From Utricularia gibba (Eukaryota; Streptophyta; Magnoliopsida; Lamiales; Lentibulariaceae), in NCBI GenBank assembly GCA_002189035.1, contig NEEC01000019.1:186001-250000 (forward strand): a stretch of 64,000 bases of DNA, written 5' to 3'. Each line of letters opens with the position of its first letter. Position 1 is the first letter of the stretch. Position numbers and translations under genes: made by a program. The notes beneath the pieces are model-generated. The model worked only from the letters and a program-made list of their open reading frames with translations, was not told the origin of the DNA and did not search any database. Positions 1-10,047 of the stretch are shown piece after piece.

Positions 1-107
1 ATTAATTCCTGTGATTTTTGTAGTAGAATAGCTAGGTTTATAAATTTCTTATGATGCGTTGACTGTACTAGACCGCAACATTTAGCAACTCATTCCAACG
101 TTCATCA
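1..107 (+). repeat. 3' end (U5) of a gypsy 5' LTR, cut by the window edge
   Basis: The sequence ends in CGTTCATCA three bases before a primer binding site, as expected for the end of a 5' LTR. The last ~80 bases resemble the right ends of the plus-oriented family 1 LTRs at 10048-11485 and 12534-13527, including a shared run around 'ggtttataaattt'. This sets the reading direction of family 1: its U5 end is CGTTYATCA. The start of this LTR lies outside the window. Confidence 0.65.
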
Positions 108-110
108 AAA

Positions 111-128
111 TGGCGCTATTGCCGGGGA
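111..128 (+). other. Primer binding site, tRNA-Asp type
   Basis: TGGCGCTATTGCCGGGGA lies 3 bases after the LTR end. As I recall, Athila/Tat elements use an 18-base site complementary to the 3' end of tRNA-Asp. This copy differs only where the usual CG has become TA, which fits deamination of a methylated CpG on both strands. It would prime minus-strand cDNA synthesis. Confidence 0.75.
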
Positions 129-156
129 ATGGTGTCTATAAATTTCTCTGTTTTTA

Positions 157-1755
157 ATGCATTTACGTTCCTTTGCAGGTGCACTTGAACCTCTTGATTT
201 GGAGATCGAGAGGACCGAAAAATTACTGAGAAAGAAGCACAATCAAAGTCAGCAAGAGGCTAAGTTGAGAGCCATAGAGATGGCTGACACACCACCAAAT
301 AACCAACAGCTTGTGAATATCTTGGAGAAGACCATTGGGGAGTATGAGTCACCAGACCATACCTACCGAGGGCATTGTATCACCTTTCCTACATCAGCAA
401 TTAATTTGAAGTTGAGGCCAGGAACCCTTGCTCTGTTTCCCAAGTATTATGGGAACAAGAATGAGGATCCTCACATGCATATTGATGATTGTATTGCTGT
501 TGGAGCTGTGCTGCGACCCAAGGACGTGACTGAGGATGATTTACTACTCAGAGTCTTCCAATTTACTCTTGAAGGACATGCCAAGACGTGGTTCAATACA
601 CTTGAACCCCGAAGTATTAGAAGCTGGATGGAAATGAAGAAAGAATTTTTAAATCAGTTTTTTCCTACCTCTAGAGCAGATGAAATTCGAAGCAAAATTG
701 AAAATATTTTTCAGGATTATGATGAGCCTTTACATGAATATTGGGACAGGTTTACAACTCCTCTTTCGAGCTGCACACATCATGGATTTGATAAGTTGAA
801 GCAAGTGAAGTGTTTTTTGAAGGGTTTGACTGCTGCACAAAGAGACAAGTTGGATTTTTCTACACATGGTAATATGAGTACTCTTACCCCATCTGAAGGT
901 TGGGAGAAAATTAAAGAAATGGTTGGACATTGCAGGCATTCTTAGTCTCGGTCTCGAGCCCAACACCAAGTGCATGAAATGGGGATATTGAGAGAGGATG
1001 AAGCAGCAAGAAATGACAAGGATATTGCTGAATTGAAGGATATGGTGAAAGGTTTATTTCTTGTTCATGCAAAATCTGTGCCTTGTGAAGTATGTGGAAT
1101 TCTGGGACATACTCCAGATCATTGCTCCATGAAAGGAAATCTGGAATAACCACTTGAAGGAGTGAATGCAATGGGGTATATGAATAATAGAGCTGATTAT
1201 TTCAGGCCCAAGAATGACCAGCGTTTCGAGCCTATGAGGAGTCATCCCAATTTTAGTTGGAGAAGCACCAACGTTGAAAATCCTCAACATCTGGGATTTA
1301 CTCAATCGCAGTAACAAACAGCACCACCAATTTCGTTTCAGCAAGGACAGAGTGTTCAACAGGGGAATAGATATCCAAATAAGCCATATCAGCCCCCACA
1401 TCAGAGAGTCGACCAGCCAAGCACTTCAGGTGTTAAACCACCTCCTTCAACTGAAGAAATGATGAAGATGATGCTGGAAAACATGGCCAGACGTGATGCT
1501 GAACAAGCAAAAAGGGATGTTGAATCTGAGAAGATGATGAAGAGTCTTGAGAGGCAAATTGGCCAACTTGCTACAGAGCTCACAGAACTGAAAGGAAATT
1601 CAGGGAAACTACCATCTCAGCCCAATGCCAATCCAAAAGCAAACATTTCTGCTATTGAACTTCATGGGGGAAAGCAACTACCTGACCGAAAGGCCCCTAC
1701 AAGTCATAGTAAAGTGGCTGAAGGTGTTAAAATTAATTCTGAGGATAAGGTGTAG
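157..1755 (+). pseudogene. Gypsy (Athila/Tat-like) gag, broken by stops
   Basis: This is the capsid/nucleocapsid part of a Ty3/gypsy polyprotein. The first open stretch (157-945) has the retrotransposon gag fold signature (DPHMHIDD, LEGHAKTWFNTLEP, FLNQFFP). The same frame continues past stops at 943, 1147, 1312 and 1753. A CCHC zinc knuckle (CEVCGILGHTPDHC, C-x2-C-x4-H-x4-C) is intact at 1084-1125. A charged coiled-coil-like stretch (MMKMMLENMARRDAEQAKRD) follows at 1459-1600. Several stops look like C-to-T changes in glutamine codons. The ATG at 157 is the first in frame after the primer binding site. The copy cannot make a full Gag. Confidence 0.88.
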
Positions 1756-1866
1756 CATGGAAAAGCAGCTGGGGAACCTGTTGTTGAGATCAAGAAAACG
1801 CCTCCTTTCCCTAGAAGATTACAAGCTAGAGCAAGGCAAGAAGAGAAGGACTCTATAATTATAGCC

Positions 1867-2544
1867 TTGGACTCTGCAATGATTACCATGAAGGCTGTAG
1901 ATTATTTGAAGCAAGTGCCGAAAGGGATGAAAGTATTGAAGGACTTGTGTAGTTCGAAGAGGAAGAACAAGGATGAAGAATTGATCAAAGTCAGTGCTCA
2001 GGTCTCCGCATACCTGACCCAACCGATGCTAGAAAAATGTTCAGACCCTGGAACATTTTTTGTACCTATCCAGGTAGGAACTATATTCATCAGCAGGGCG
2101 ATGGCGGATCAAGGTGCTTCAATCAACATGATGCCTTATGAAGTTTATCTAGCACTAGACTTGGAACCCCTCAGGCCAACAAACTTGAAATTGCAGCTTG
2201 CAACCAGATCTGTGGCCATTCCTGAGGGTATTGCTGAAGATGTTTTAGTTCGAGTTTCTAACACTTGCTATCCATGCGATTTTGTTGCTGTTAAAATGCC
2301 ACCAGCTAGGGTGAATGATAATACTCTAATTCTAGGATGCCCTTTCCTAGCTACTGCAAATGCTGAAATTGATTCTAGGAAAGGAGCCATCACTATTGGT
2401 TATGCTGATGATATCTCTATCTTTAAGACCAATGAAGCTGCAAAGTTCCCTGATGATTTTGCACCTGTGACTGGAGTTGATGTCATTGATGAGCTGGTGG
2501 GGGAAGTTTTCGATTACGAGCAACATGATATTCTTGAAATCTAA
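1867..2544 (+). pseudogene. Gypsy aspartic protease region
   Basis: Same frame as gag. The retropepsin active-site segment reads MADQGASINMMP, with the catalytic Asp at 2107-2109. Athila-type elements usually have D-L-G-A-S here, so Gln at the second position is a small deviation. A second conserved segment (LILGCPFLATANAEID) lies near 2329-2376 and matches the flap and C-terminal part of the fold. The stretch ends in a TAA at 2542, after which the polyprotein continues in frame. It would process the Gag-Pol polyprotein. Confidence 0.85.
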
Positions 2545-2610
2545 GAAGTCGAGCTTGAAGAGGAGGATGCTGAACACTTAATTCTGGAATGTTTCATTGA
2601 AGATAAAGAC

Positions 2611-3603
2611 TTGGTGAAGTTTGGAGAGGTGACTAGTGTTGCACCACCAGAATTGAAACCATTGCATTCACATCTCAAGTATGCATTTATTGGTGACAAT
2701 TCAAAGCCGGTGATTATTAGTGCTGATCTTTCCTATGAAGAAGAGATGAAGCTGATGGATGTTCTCAAAGCTAACAGCAAGGCCATCGGCTGGACATTGG
2801 ATGACATCACCAGAATTAGCTCTTCAGTCACAATGCACCGAATTTATCTTGAAGAGGGAGCAAAACCGGTCAGACAACCTCAAAGAAGGCTTAATCCTAC
2901 CCTCATGGAGGTAGTGAAGAAAGAAATCCAGAAGCTGCTGAAAGCTGGAGCGATTTATTCGATTTTTGATAGCACATGGGTATGTATTGACTACAGAAAG
3001 CTGAACGAAGTAACAAGGAAGGATCATTACCCTCTACCATTTGTTGACCAAATGTTGGACAGGTTGAGCGGTAAGAGTTTTTATTGCTTTCTTGATGGGT
3101 ACTCAAGGTATAACCAGGTTGCTGTGGCACCGGATGATCAAGAAAAGACGACCTTTATCTGTCTCTTTGGCACATATGCGTACAAGAAGATGCCATTTGG
3201 TCTCTGCAACGCCCCAGCAACATTTCAAAGGTGTGTCACCAGCATTTTTTCGGATTATATTGATGATTTCATTGAAGCATTCATGTATGACTTTACTGTG
3301 CATGGGACTAGTTTTGATGATTGTTTGAATCATTTGGAACTTGTGTTGAAACGTTGTGTTGAGAAGGATTTAGTTTTGAACTCTGAAAAATGTCATTTCA
3401 TGGTATGCCAAGGAATTGTACTTAGGCATGTTGTTTCTGAAGCAGGTCTTACGGTAGATCCTGCTAAGGTAAGTATTATTTCTGGTTTACCATATCCACG
3501 TGATGAAAGAGGAGTTCGTGCATTTTTAGGCCATGTCGGATTTTACAGGAGATTTATTAAAGGTTTTTCTCAAATTGTTCGACCACTAACCAATCTCTTG
3601 TAG
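2611..3603 (+). pseudogene. Gypsy reverse transcriptase, deleted and catalytically dead
   Basis: The reverse transcriptase (RT) core is clear: CIDYRKLN, PLPFVDQMLDRL, CFLDGYSRYNQV, MPFGLCNAPATFQRC, and the thumb/connection GHVGFYRRFIKGFS. Two lesions are visible. TWV runs straight into CIDYRKLN at about 2977-2985, so roughly 35 residues that normally lie between them in Athila-type RT are missing. The catalytic F-M-D-D-F box reads FMYDF, with Tyr at 3286-3288 replacing the first Asp. A TAG at 3601 follows NLL, where a Gln is usual. Confidence 0.92.
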
Positions 3604-3666
3604 AAGGATGCTGAGTTTATTTTTTCAGATGAATGTTAGCATGCTTTTGACACTCTCAATGCAGTA

Positions 3667-4218
3667 GTGACATCAGCTCCTATCATACAAGCGCCCAATT
3701 GGAGTGAGCCCTACCATGTGATGACTGATGCATCTAACTATGCAGTAGGAGCTGTGTTAGGCCAGAAACTTGATGGAAAAGACACTGTTATCAGCTATGC
3801 TTCCAAAACCTTGGATAATGCTCAAGCAAATTACACTACAACCGAGAAGGAGATGCTAGCTGTTGTATTTGCCTTGGAAAAGTTCAAAAGCTATTTGTTG
3901 GGTAACAAAGTGATTGTGCATACAGATCATGCCGCCATCAAACACCTCATGTCCAAGAAGGAGACCAAACCGAGGCTTATGAGGTGGGTCTTATTACTGC
4001 AAGAGTTCAATGTGGAAATCAAGGATAAGCCTGGGAAGCTCAATGAAGTTGCAGATCACCTTAGTAGAATCGAGCAACCCATGGATGGTATTCCAATTGT
4101 TGAAGAATTTCCAGATGAACAACTCTGTGCAATTAAGGCTGATGCAGGGAAGACTAGTGAGCCGTGGTACGCTGACATAGCCAATTATCTGTGCACTGGA
4201 GGATGGCATTGGACTTAA
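3667..4218 (+). pseudogene. Gypsy RNase H domain
   Basis: Same frame as RT, after a TAG at 3637 (DEC*HAF, again in place of a usual Gln). The retrotransposon RNase H signature is well kept: [44 protein letters not shown] and the C-terminal [10 protein letters not shown]. The acidic catalytic positions (D, E, D, D) all appear present. It is followed by the linker to integrase ([12 protein letters not shown]) before the frame is lost near 4200. It degrades the RNA strand during cDNA synthesis. Confidence 0.9.
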
Positions 4219-5474
4219 AGAGTTATGAGAAGCTGAAGTTGAAGAGTGAGAGTAAGCACTATTTCTGGGATGATCCCTATCTGTGGAAAAATTGTGCTGA
4301 TGGTGTTGTGCGAGGCTGCTTCGCTGAAGATGATGTTCAGCAAGTATTGGCATTCTGTCATACATCTCCTTGTGAAGGGCACCATGGTCCTAACTGTACT
4401 GCCAAGAGGTGCTGGATTGTGGTTATTATTGGCCAACAGTTTTCAAAGATGCCAAGTCTTACTGTAAGAGCTGCGAGAACTGCCAGAGAACAGGGAATAT
4501 CTCAAACTAGCACGAAATACCAATGCAGCCAATTGTTGTTCCAGAAGTGTTCGACGTGTGGGGTATAGACTTTATGGGCCCCTTTCCAAACTCTGATGGC
4601 TATGAGTATATTCTGGTGGTAGTGGACTATGTTTCAAAGTGGATAGAGGCAATTCCCACCAAGTCACAAGATACTCATTCAGTCATACGTTTTTTGAAGA
4701 ATAACATCTTTGTGAGGTTTGGAACACCTAAAGCCTTGATCAGTGATCGTGGAAGCCATTTCTTTAACAAGGCTATGGAGAGACTACTGAAAAGCTATGG
4801 AGAGACTAATGAAAAGCTATGGAGTCTGGTACAAGCCATCTAACTCTTACCACCCTCAGACCAATGGGTAGGCAGAAGTTTCTAATCGAGAGATCAAGCA
4901 AACTTCGGAGAAGACTATGACTTCCTCTCGTAAGGACTGGAGCTCCAAGCTGAATGACACCTTGTGGGCAATTCGCACAGCCTTCAAAACTCCCATCGGT
5001 ATGTCTCCTTTTCATCTTGTATATGGTAAACATTGCCATTTGCCCATTGAATTAGAGCAGAAGGCTAGATGAGCAATCCAGCAAGTGAACTTTCAAAGTA
5101 GTGGTGATTTGAGGAAGCTCCAACTTTTAGATCTTGATGAGCTAAGACATGAGACCTACATGAATTCTAAGATCTTCAAGGAACGCACGAAGCAGTTCCA
5201 TGACCACCAAATCTTGAGAAAACACTTTGAACCTGGACAAAAGGTATTATTGTTTCAGTCTAAACTCAAACTTCACCCAGGTAAACTGAAATCTCGTTGG
5301 GAAGGACCTTTTGTGATTAAACATGTGAATTCTAATGGTTTCATTGAGTTATTTGATAGAGACATGCATAGCTCATGTACTGTGAATGGTCACAGATTGA
5401 AAGTGTTCCATGAGCTTATGATCGACGAAGTGGGACACCCTGTGGATGTTCAACATCCGGTGCCATTACGATAA
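4219..5474 (+). pseudogene. Gypsy integrase, frameshifted
   Basis: The HHCC zinc-binding part is split over two frames. HYFWDDPYLWKNCAD and CHTSPCEGHHG read in one frame, and a C-x2-C pair (KSCENCQRTGN) in another, at about 4460-4500. The catalytic core keeps WGIDFMGPF and [10 protein letters not shown] (the two Asp), and [11 protein letters not shown] around 4863-4895 holds the Glu, with TAG replacing a Gln at 4869. A 22-bp tandem duplication at 4779-4822 shifts the frame and fully explains the change to the final frame. A TGA at 5071 replaces a Trp. The C-terminal part (PGQKVLLF, GKLKSRWEGPFVI) runs to 5474. Confidence 0.88.
4779..4822 (+). repeat. 22-bp tandem duplication inside integrase
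   Basis: Two 22-base units (4779-4800 and 4801-4822) differ at one base (agagactaCtgaa versus agagactaAtgaa). Because 22 is not a multiple of three, the duplication moves the integrase frame by one and separates the core from the C-terminal domain. Confidence 0.9.
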
Positions 5475-5552
5475 GTGGTCGATAAAAAACTAACAAGGTC
5501 ACCATAGGATAGTTCACGCAAGATCCATGCAATTTCAAAGGTGCACCGTTGA

Positions 5553-6420
5553 TTACACAAGAGTCTTGTAATGCTTCCACAATGGGTGTTCCTCGTCTAT
5601 TGGACGTTGACCTACCCGACGGCGATCGACGTGCGTGGGTATATCCATTTGGTCAATGAGAGCTTCCAGGAACGTCCTAATATCTCCCCCTCGAACCAGC
5701 GAACAATCATTGACCGCGGTGTACTTGAAGGTGGTTGGGAATATGGCATTTTCGGGCTGTCGAATGAAACTAAACAAGTGAAATAGGATGCAAGATGGTG
5801 GAGAATGAGCACAACCAGAAACTCACCGGATTGTGTGTACGGCGCATCATCGATGAGAAGCGTATTAAGACGGTGATATTTGCCCTTGAACTCTTGGTTG
5901 GCGCCCCATACATGATTCAAAAGCTTAAGCTTAACTATGTTGTTCCTGTTGTCGTGCACCGGATAGCCGGTGTCTACACACCTGGATTCATGCCATTGGA
6001 AGACGAGCTTGCTGGCTGGTGCAGTCTCTAGTAACCACCGAATTACATCGTGCAATTGTTCACTGCCACATGCCATCAGAAAAAAAAATGTCAGCAGGAA
6101 TGCGGTCCCTTGTCTGCTAGGTGTTCAGTCTTACCGCCCTCTTGAAGACTAGATGACGACATCAAAGTGTTCCATGCAAAACTGTATCAACTCACGTGCA
6201 CCTGGTCGAAGATACACTACAACCACAAGAAATAGTACTAACACATGCACCAAATATTAAATGCATATCAATGACATTGCATTACCGTTTCGCCTGTAAA
6301 TGACGGCATCCAGCTTTGGTGCTGCCCATCTGACTTCGCGAGGATACACATTGTCCGCAAGTACGCCATTCACGTCAAATATAAGCAACTTCCATGGTGG
6401 GGCCGTGTTATCACTCGACG
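5553..6420 (-). pseudogene. FCP1-like HAD phosphatase gene remnant (antisense to the gypsy element)
   Basis: Read on the minus strand in order, exon-like pieces spell a plant FCP1/NLI-type HAD phosphatase. About 6400-6290 reads KLLIFDVNGVLADNVYPREV (HAD motif I). About 6195-6125 reads LRPGARELIQFCMEHFDVV. About 6075-5790 holds VFQWHESRCVDTG and NTLLIDDAPY. 5777-5553 reads NAIFPTTFKYT...GGDIRTFLEAL. The pieces are separated by intron-like gaps. The second piece has TAG where a Trp is expected (VVI*SSR, near 6143), so it is probably dead. It lies directly after the gypsy pol on the opposite strand, so it is either a host fragment captured by the element or an old gene the element landed beside. 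Family assignment rests on motif recognition only. Confidence 0.7.
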
Positions 6421-6457
6421 GTCCACCATATGACCACCTTGTTTCATACCATACAAG

Positions 6458-7360
6458 CTAACCACAGAGATCAAGATTCTCTGCGTACAGTCTGTCCATT
6501 TGGATATACTTTGTAGTGGCAACACCGCACCCGTCGTCATGTGTCGAAATCAATGTTGGCCCCTCCGTGTTGCCCCCGACTTCTGGCTGCACATCTTCAT
6601 CCTCTTCATGGTTCACCTCCTCAAGATCATCATTTGTACTCCTATGTTGTCTACGGTGTCGAGGGGTTCCGCACCATAGATGCTGTGTCCTAGGGGCATT
6701 GATGAACGGGGGCAAGACGTCCTCCAAGGACTTTGTTCTGCAAGAGAACAAATTCACAAACCTCCTTGCCGCACGTTTTGGCAATACCTCTATGCCTACA
6801 ACGCAAACAACAAAAAAACATGAGTATTGTTCAACAAGACGTGTGAATATCCGAAGTAATTGTTTATGATTACCTGATGGGTGTCCCACATTCTCTGACA
6901 CTGTCAACGTTGTTGGCCATTCTACAGCGGTGGGTGGGTATACCCATACAAAACTGGTCCACCAATCTTCATATGCGCTTCTCACGTCTGTAACCAGTAC
7001 CACACCAGGTTTTCCATGAAGTGAGTAGTGCGCACTCCCCTTGCGTTGGCCACAAAAAGAAACCGCAAAGAAGACACGCATTTTCGGGGGTATGTCCTCC
7101 TCTTCAAAGATCTGCAGAAATGCAGAACGTGTGCCACAAAACACGGTATGAGGTGGGAGAGTGGGATTTGGAGTGCAGCAAGTATTTGCACCAAGAAAGG
7201 GGCGGGGGGAGTCGCAATCCACACCGAAAGTGCTCGGTGCTGACGGTGAATCCCGAACCGCCAACTCTGGATGGCGGTTCGCCGTCCGACATTTCGCCGG
7301 GCTGTTTATCCCACATTGTGTTACCGTTGGGAATTGAGAGGCGGACACGTAGTTTCTCAC
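6458..7360 (-). CDS. Hypothetical 300-residue ORF upstream of the FCP1-like remnant
   Basis: This open minus-strand frame lies just upstream of the FCP1-like pieces and ends in a stop at 6458. Residues ~120-150 read SAYEDWWTSFVWVYPPTAVEW. The C-terminal third is acidic (DDLEEVNHEEDEDVQPEVGG) and could be the low-complexity N-terminal region that plant FCP1-like proteins carry before the phosphatase domain. The first ~80 residues are Cys/Pro/Arg-rich and may be non-coding. I recognise no domain. It may be part of the same captured gene, an antisense ORF of the retroelement, or chance. The local base composition is more GC-rich than the flanking DNA. Confidence 0.3.
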   Translation of the reverse strand: MRNYVSASQFPTVTQCGINSPAKCRTANRHPELAVRDSPSAPSTFGVDCDSPRPFLGANTCCTPNPTLPPHTVFCGTRSAFLQIFEEEDIPPKMRVFFAVSFCGQRKGSAHYSLHGKPGVVLVTDVRSAYEDWWTSFVWVYPPTAVEWPTTLTVSENVGHPSGNHKQLLRIFTRLVEQYSCFFVVCVVGIEVLPKRAARRFVNLFSCRTKSLEDVLPPFINAPRTQHLWCGTPRHRRQHRSTNDDLEEVNHEEDEDVQPEVGGNTEGPTLISTHDDGCGVATTKYIQMDRLYAENLDLCG

Positions 7361-7679
7361 ACGTCAACATCTGGAAAACAATAGACGTGTTACTCGACGA
7401 TGACAACGAAGAATTTGAAATGCAAAGGGCAAAGGTTCCTACCGTCGCGACGCTGTTCTAGAGAGGTTGCCGTGGAGACTGTTTTCACGGTGCTGCTGCA
7501 CGTTTGCCGAAAGGGTGGAGTTGGATGGGCAGAATTAATGAATTTTTTTTGGAAAGTGCACAATGTCAGGCGCCTTTATTGTGCGCAGGGGGGGTATTAA
7601 TAGCGCTGGACGGTTGTCAACCGCCCTTCACATTTAATGTTGGATAACTGCAATATTTTATGGCATTTTGTTTTTGGAA

Positions 7680-8170
7680 CTCAGAACACCGGATTATGTT
7701 TTCGCGGTGCTGTGGAATAAGTAGCGTACCTCAGGCATTTGAAAACACCGCATATTACGGATCGCGGTGTTTGGTCAAATGGAGTATTATTGTACTACCA
7801 ATCACCCACGCTAACATGTACGAGCTGCGTACACATCTACTTCTAAAATTTGACAGCACCGAATACGATGAAACATCCGGTGCAGCACTGACGCAGCATA
7901 GCCCAAGCGTACAGAAGCACCGGAGTTTACGGATCGCGGTGTTCGGTCAAATGACGCTTTGCTGTACTACAAAATACCCTCACTACTATGCACCAGCTTT
8001 ACACTCATCTAATCTTTAATTTTTATGAGCACCGGATACGATGAAACACATGGTGCTACCCACAACGTTGATGTCGTACAAGCCTATGTGGAAGTACCTC
8101 AACTGAAGATCGCGGTGTTAGCTCCAATGATCCACCGTGTGTTATCGACACTATGGTACAATCCCAACAA
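7680..8170. repeat. Degenerate ~174-bp tandem repeat with CACCG/CGGTG dyads
   Basis: The core ATCGCGGTGT occurs at 7761, 7933 and 8109, spacings of 172 and 176 bases. The accompanying block CACCGRATACGATGAAAC occurs at about 7857 and 8031. Units also share GGTCAAATG and TGTACTAC. CACCG and CGGTG pairs within a unit could fold as short stems. Earlier partial matches (gttttcrcggtgctg) lie near 7481 and 7697. The function is unknown. It lies between the captured gene pieces and the LTR at 8331. Confidence 0.6.
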
Positions 8171-8330
8171 TTTGTGCATCAACTACCAAATACTTTGCAA
8201 TTTCAAGTTCAAGTCGGAGTATAAACGACACGATAGGTTCGGTACGGGAATTAAGGAAAACCACTAGCATGACAATGTCTAAAACAGTGCTACACTAGCA
8301 GCGCCTGCGGGATGCCAGCCACTCAATGTA

Positions 8331-9455
8331 TGATAAACGGAAATTTTCCTAATATCGTTGCAAATAAAAATAGAAAATCCGTATCAAATAAATTTATAAT
8401 CCCTAATCTACACAAAATACAAATTTGGAAAACTTGTATAGTGGATATCGGGGTCGATCACAAGGAGATGGTGCTTGTCAAGTGTTTTAGTGAGTGCATA
8501 ATTCGGGATAACAGGAAGTCTAAGTCTAAGCTCGGACTAACAGTGGTAAGCAAGTTCAGTAAACAAGGTAGGTAAGCAATATTTGGTCTTAACGCTTAGG
8601 TAACAGGTACTGGTTCTAACTCAGAATAATATTAAGGTGCCTTAAGGGTCTATAGGTGGTGTAGTGTCAAAATCCCTAATTTAATCTACCATGTTCCCAC
8701 ACTCACAACTTCAAATAACCTAAGTTTACCCAGGTCATTCACCATGTTTTCGGCTAAGCTAGTCCTCCATATCATCACCAACATTTTAATTAGGTCTACC
8801 CGCATGCAAAGCATATAGAACTAGGTCTAGCTGGTTCTACTAGTTCCACCCCGAACTAACACCTATTGCTCACGTCTTGATTTATTGGTCTACCTCTAAA
8901 TCAAGCATATAAGTTGTGAAGCTACTTGTTCCCCTCTTTAGGTCTACCCATGGTTTGATAGAAACAAGAACTAAGGAAGAATGGTAAATTTTATTAAGAT
9001 TCATAGACCCCCATCACCATGCTTCACCTCAAGGCACTCCTCAGGTTTAGCTACTCATGCTTTGAAGGTAAAACATGATAACATTAACATAAAGCAACGA
9101 AAATGTCAAGAACATCGTGAAAGAGTTGGTTGTAGAAACTGAAAACATCAACAAACGAAAATAAAGGAATAAGAGTTCTGATTTCTGTCTGCTACTGTTC
9201 CTAGCGCTGGACTAGGCTCTTATGCTGTTCTTGAGGATGAAGATCTTCTTCTCCTCTCCTGGTTCAGTACTCGTCGTGTTGGGGGAGAAGCCCCCTCCTT
9301 GGGTCTGCTCTCCTCTCTTCCTTCTCTTCTCTCCAAAAATATCTTCACATCTTTTTTCCATTTTTCAAAATCAGTCCACTGTTTTTGACATTCGTACTGT
9401 TCCTGACCTGAACCTGCAGACTGTAGGCGGCTGAATATTAATCATGTCTCTTCCT
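8331..9455 (-). repeat. Family 1 LTR, copy A, minus orientation, truncated at its U3 end
   Basis: It begins TGATAAACGG (the reverse complement of a U5 end CCGTTTATCA). It carries the U5 box GGGTCGATCACAAGGAG at 8451-8467 and matches the reverse complement of copy B (10048-11485) through most of its length. Similarity stops near 9432-9455, where the Harbinger transposase fragment starts, so ~260 bases of U3 are missing. No coding sequence is present. It forms the left arm of a long inverted repeat with copy B. Confidence 0.75.
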
Positions 9456-9464
9456 TGTGTCTTG

Positions 9465-10047
9465 CTAATCATGCCATCTATTCCATACCTGATTCCCTCC
9501 GGCAGATGTCGTGACATCTTCTGGATCACTCGTGTCCCCAGCTTCATCCTGGAAGTCCAATGGGACCTGATCCTCCAGGGGATCGACCACCATCTCCTTT
9601 CGAATGAGGTTATGAAGTAAAGGACATGCCAATACAATGCGGTTCTGTGTGTCTATGGAATAGTAGCTAGCCGTCCGTAGTATACCCCACTGCATCTTCA
9701 TCAAGCCCCAAGCTCGTTCAATCACATTTCTGGCTGATGCATGCTGCATGTCGAATAACTCCTTCGCATTCTGGGGTGCTCCATTTCCCTGGCCCCCCTC
9801 CTTCAAGTGGTAACGGACTCCACAGTATTGTGCCAAAAAGCCCTCCCTATTGGCGTATCCATTGTCACATAGGTAATATGTTCCTATGTCATCACGTATA
9901 CCAGGTGCATAAAATCAAGTGAAATACCTGGGCGTACACGGAAGCCGTCGGATCGTGATAGTGCATCGTTGAGACCTGACTATTTGCAGCAGACCCCTCC
10001 CACCCAGCAAGCACATATATAAATTTCATGTGTTCATCACATACACA
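9465..10047 (-). pseudogene. PIF/Harbinger transposase fragment (DDE_Tnp_4, ALP1/HARBI1-like)
   Basis: Reading the minus strand from ~10045: CDEHMKFIYVLAGWEGSAA, then a short intron-like gap (~9925-9880), then YYLCDNGYANREGFLAQYCG, GVRYHLKEGG, ARNVIERAWGLMKMQWGILR and IVLACPLLHNLIRKEM. These are the middle and C-terminal blocks of plant Harbinger transposases. The N-terminal helix-turn-helix region and the first catalytic Asp block are absent, and both ends abut LTR sequence. No terminal inverted repeats of its own are seen. It is a fragment with no expected activity. Confidence 0.85.
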
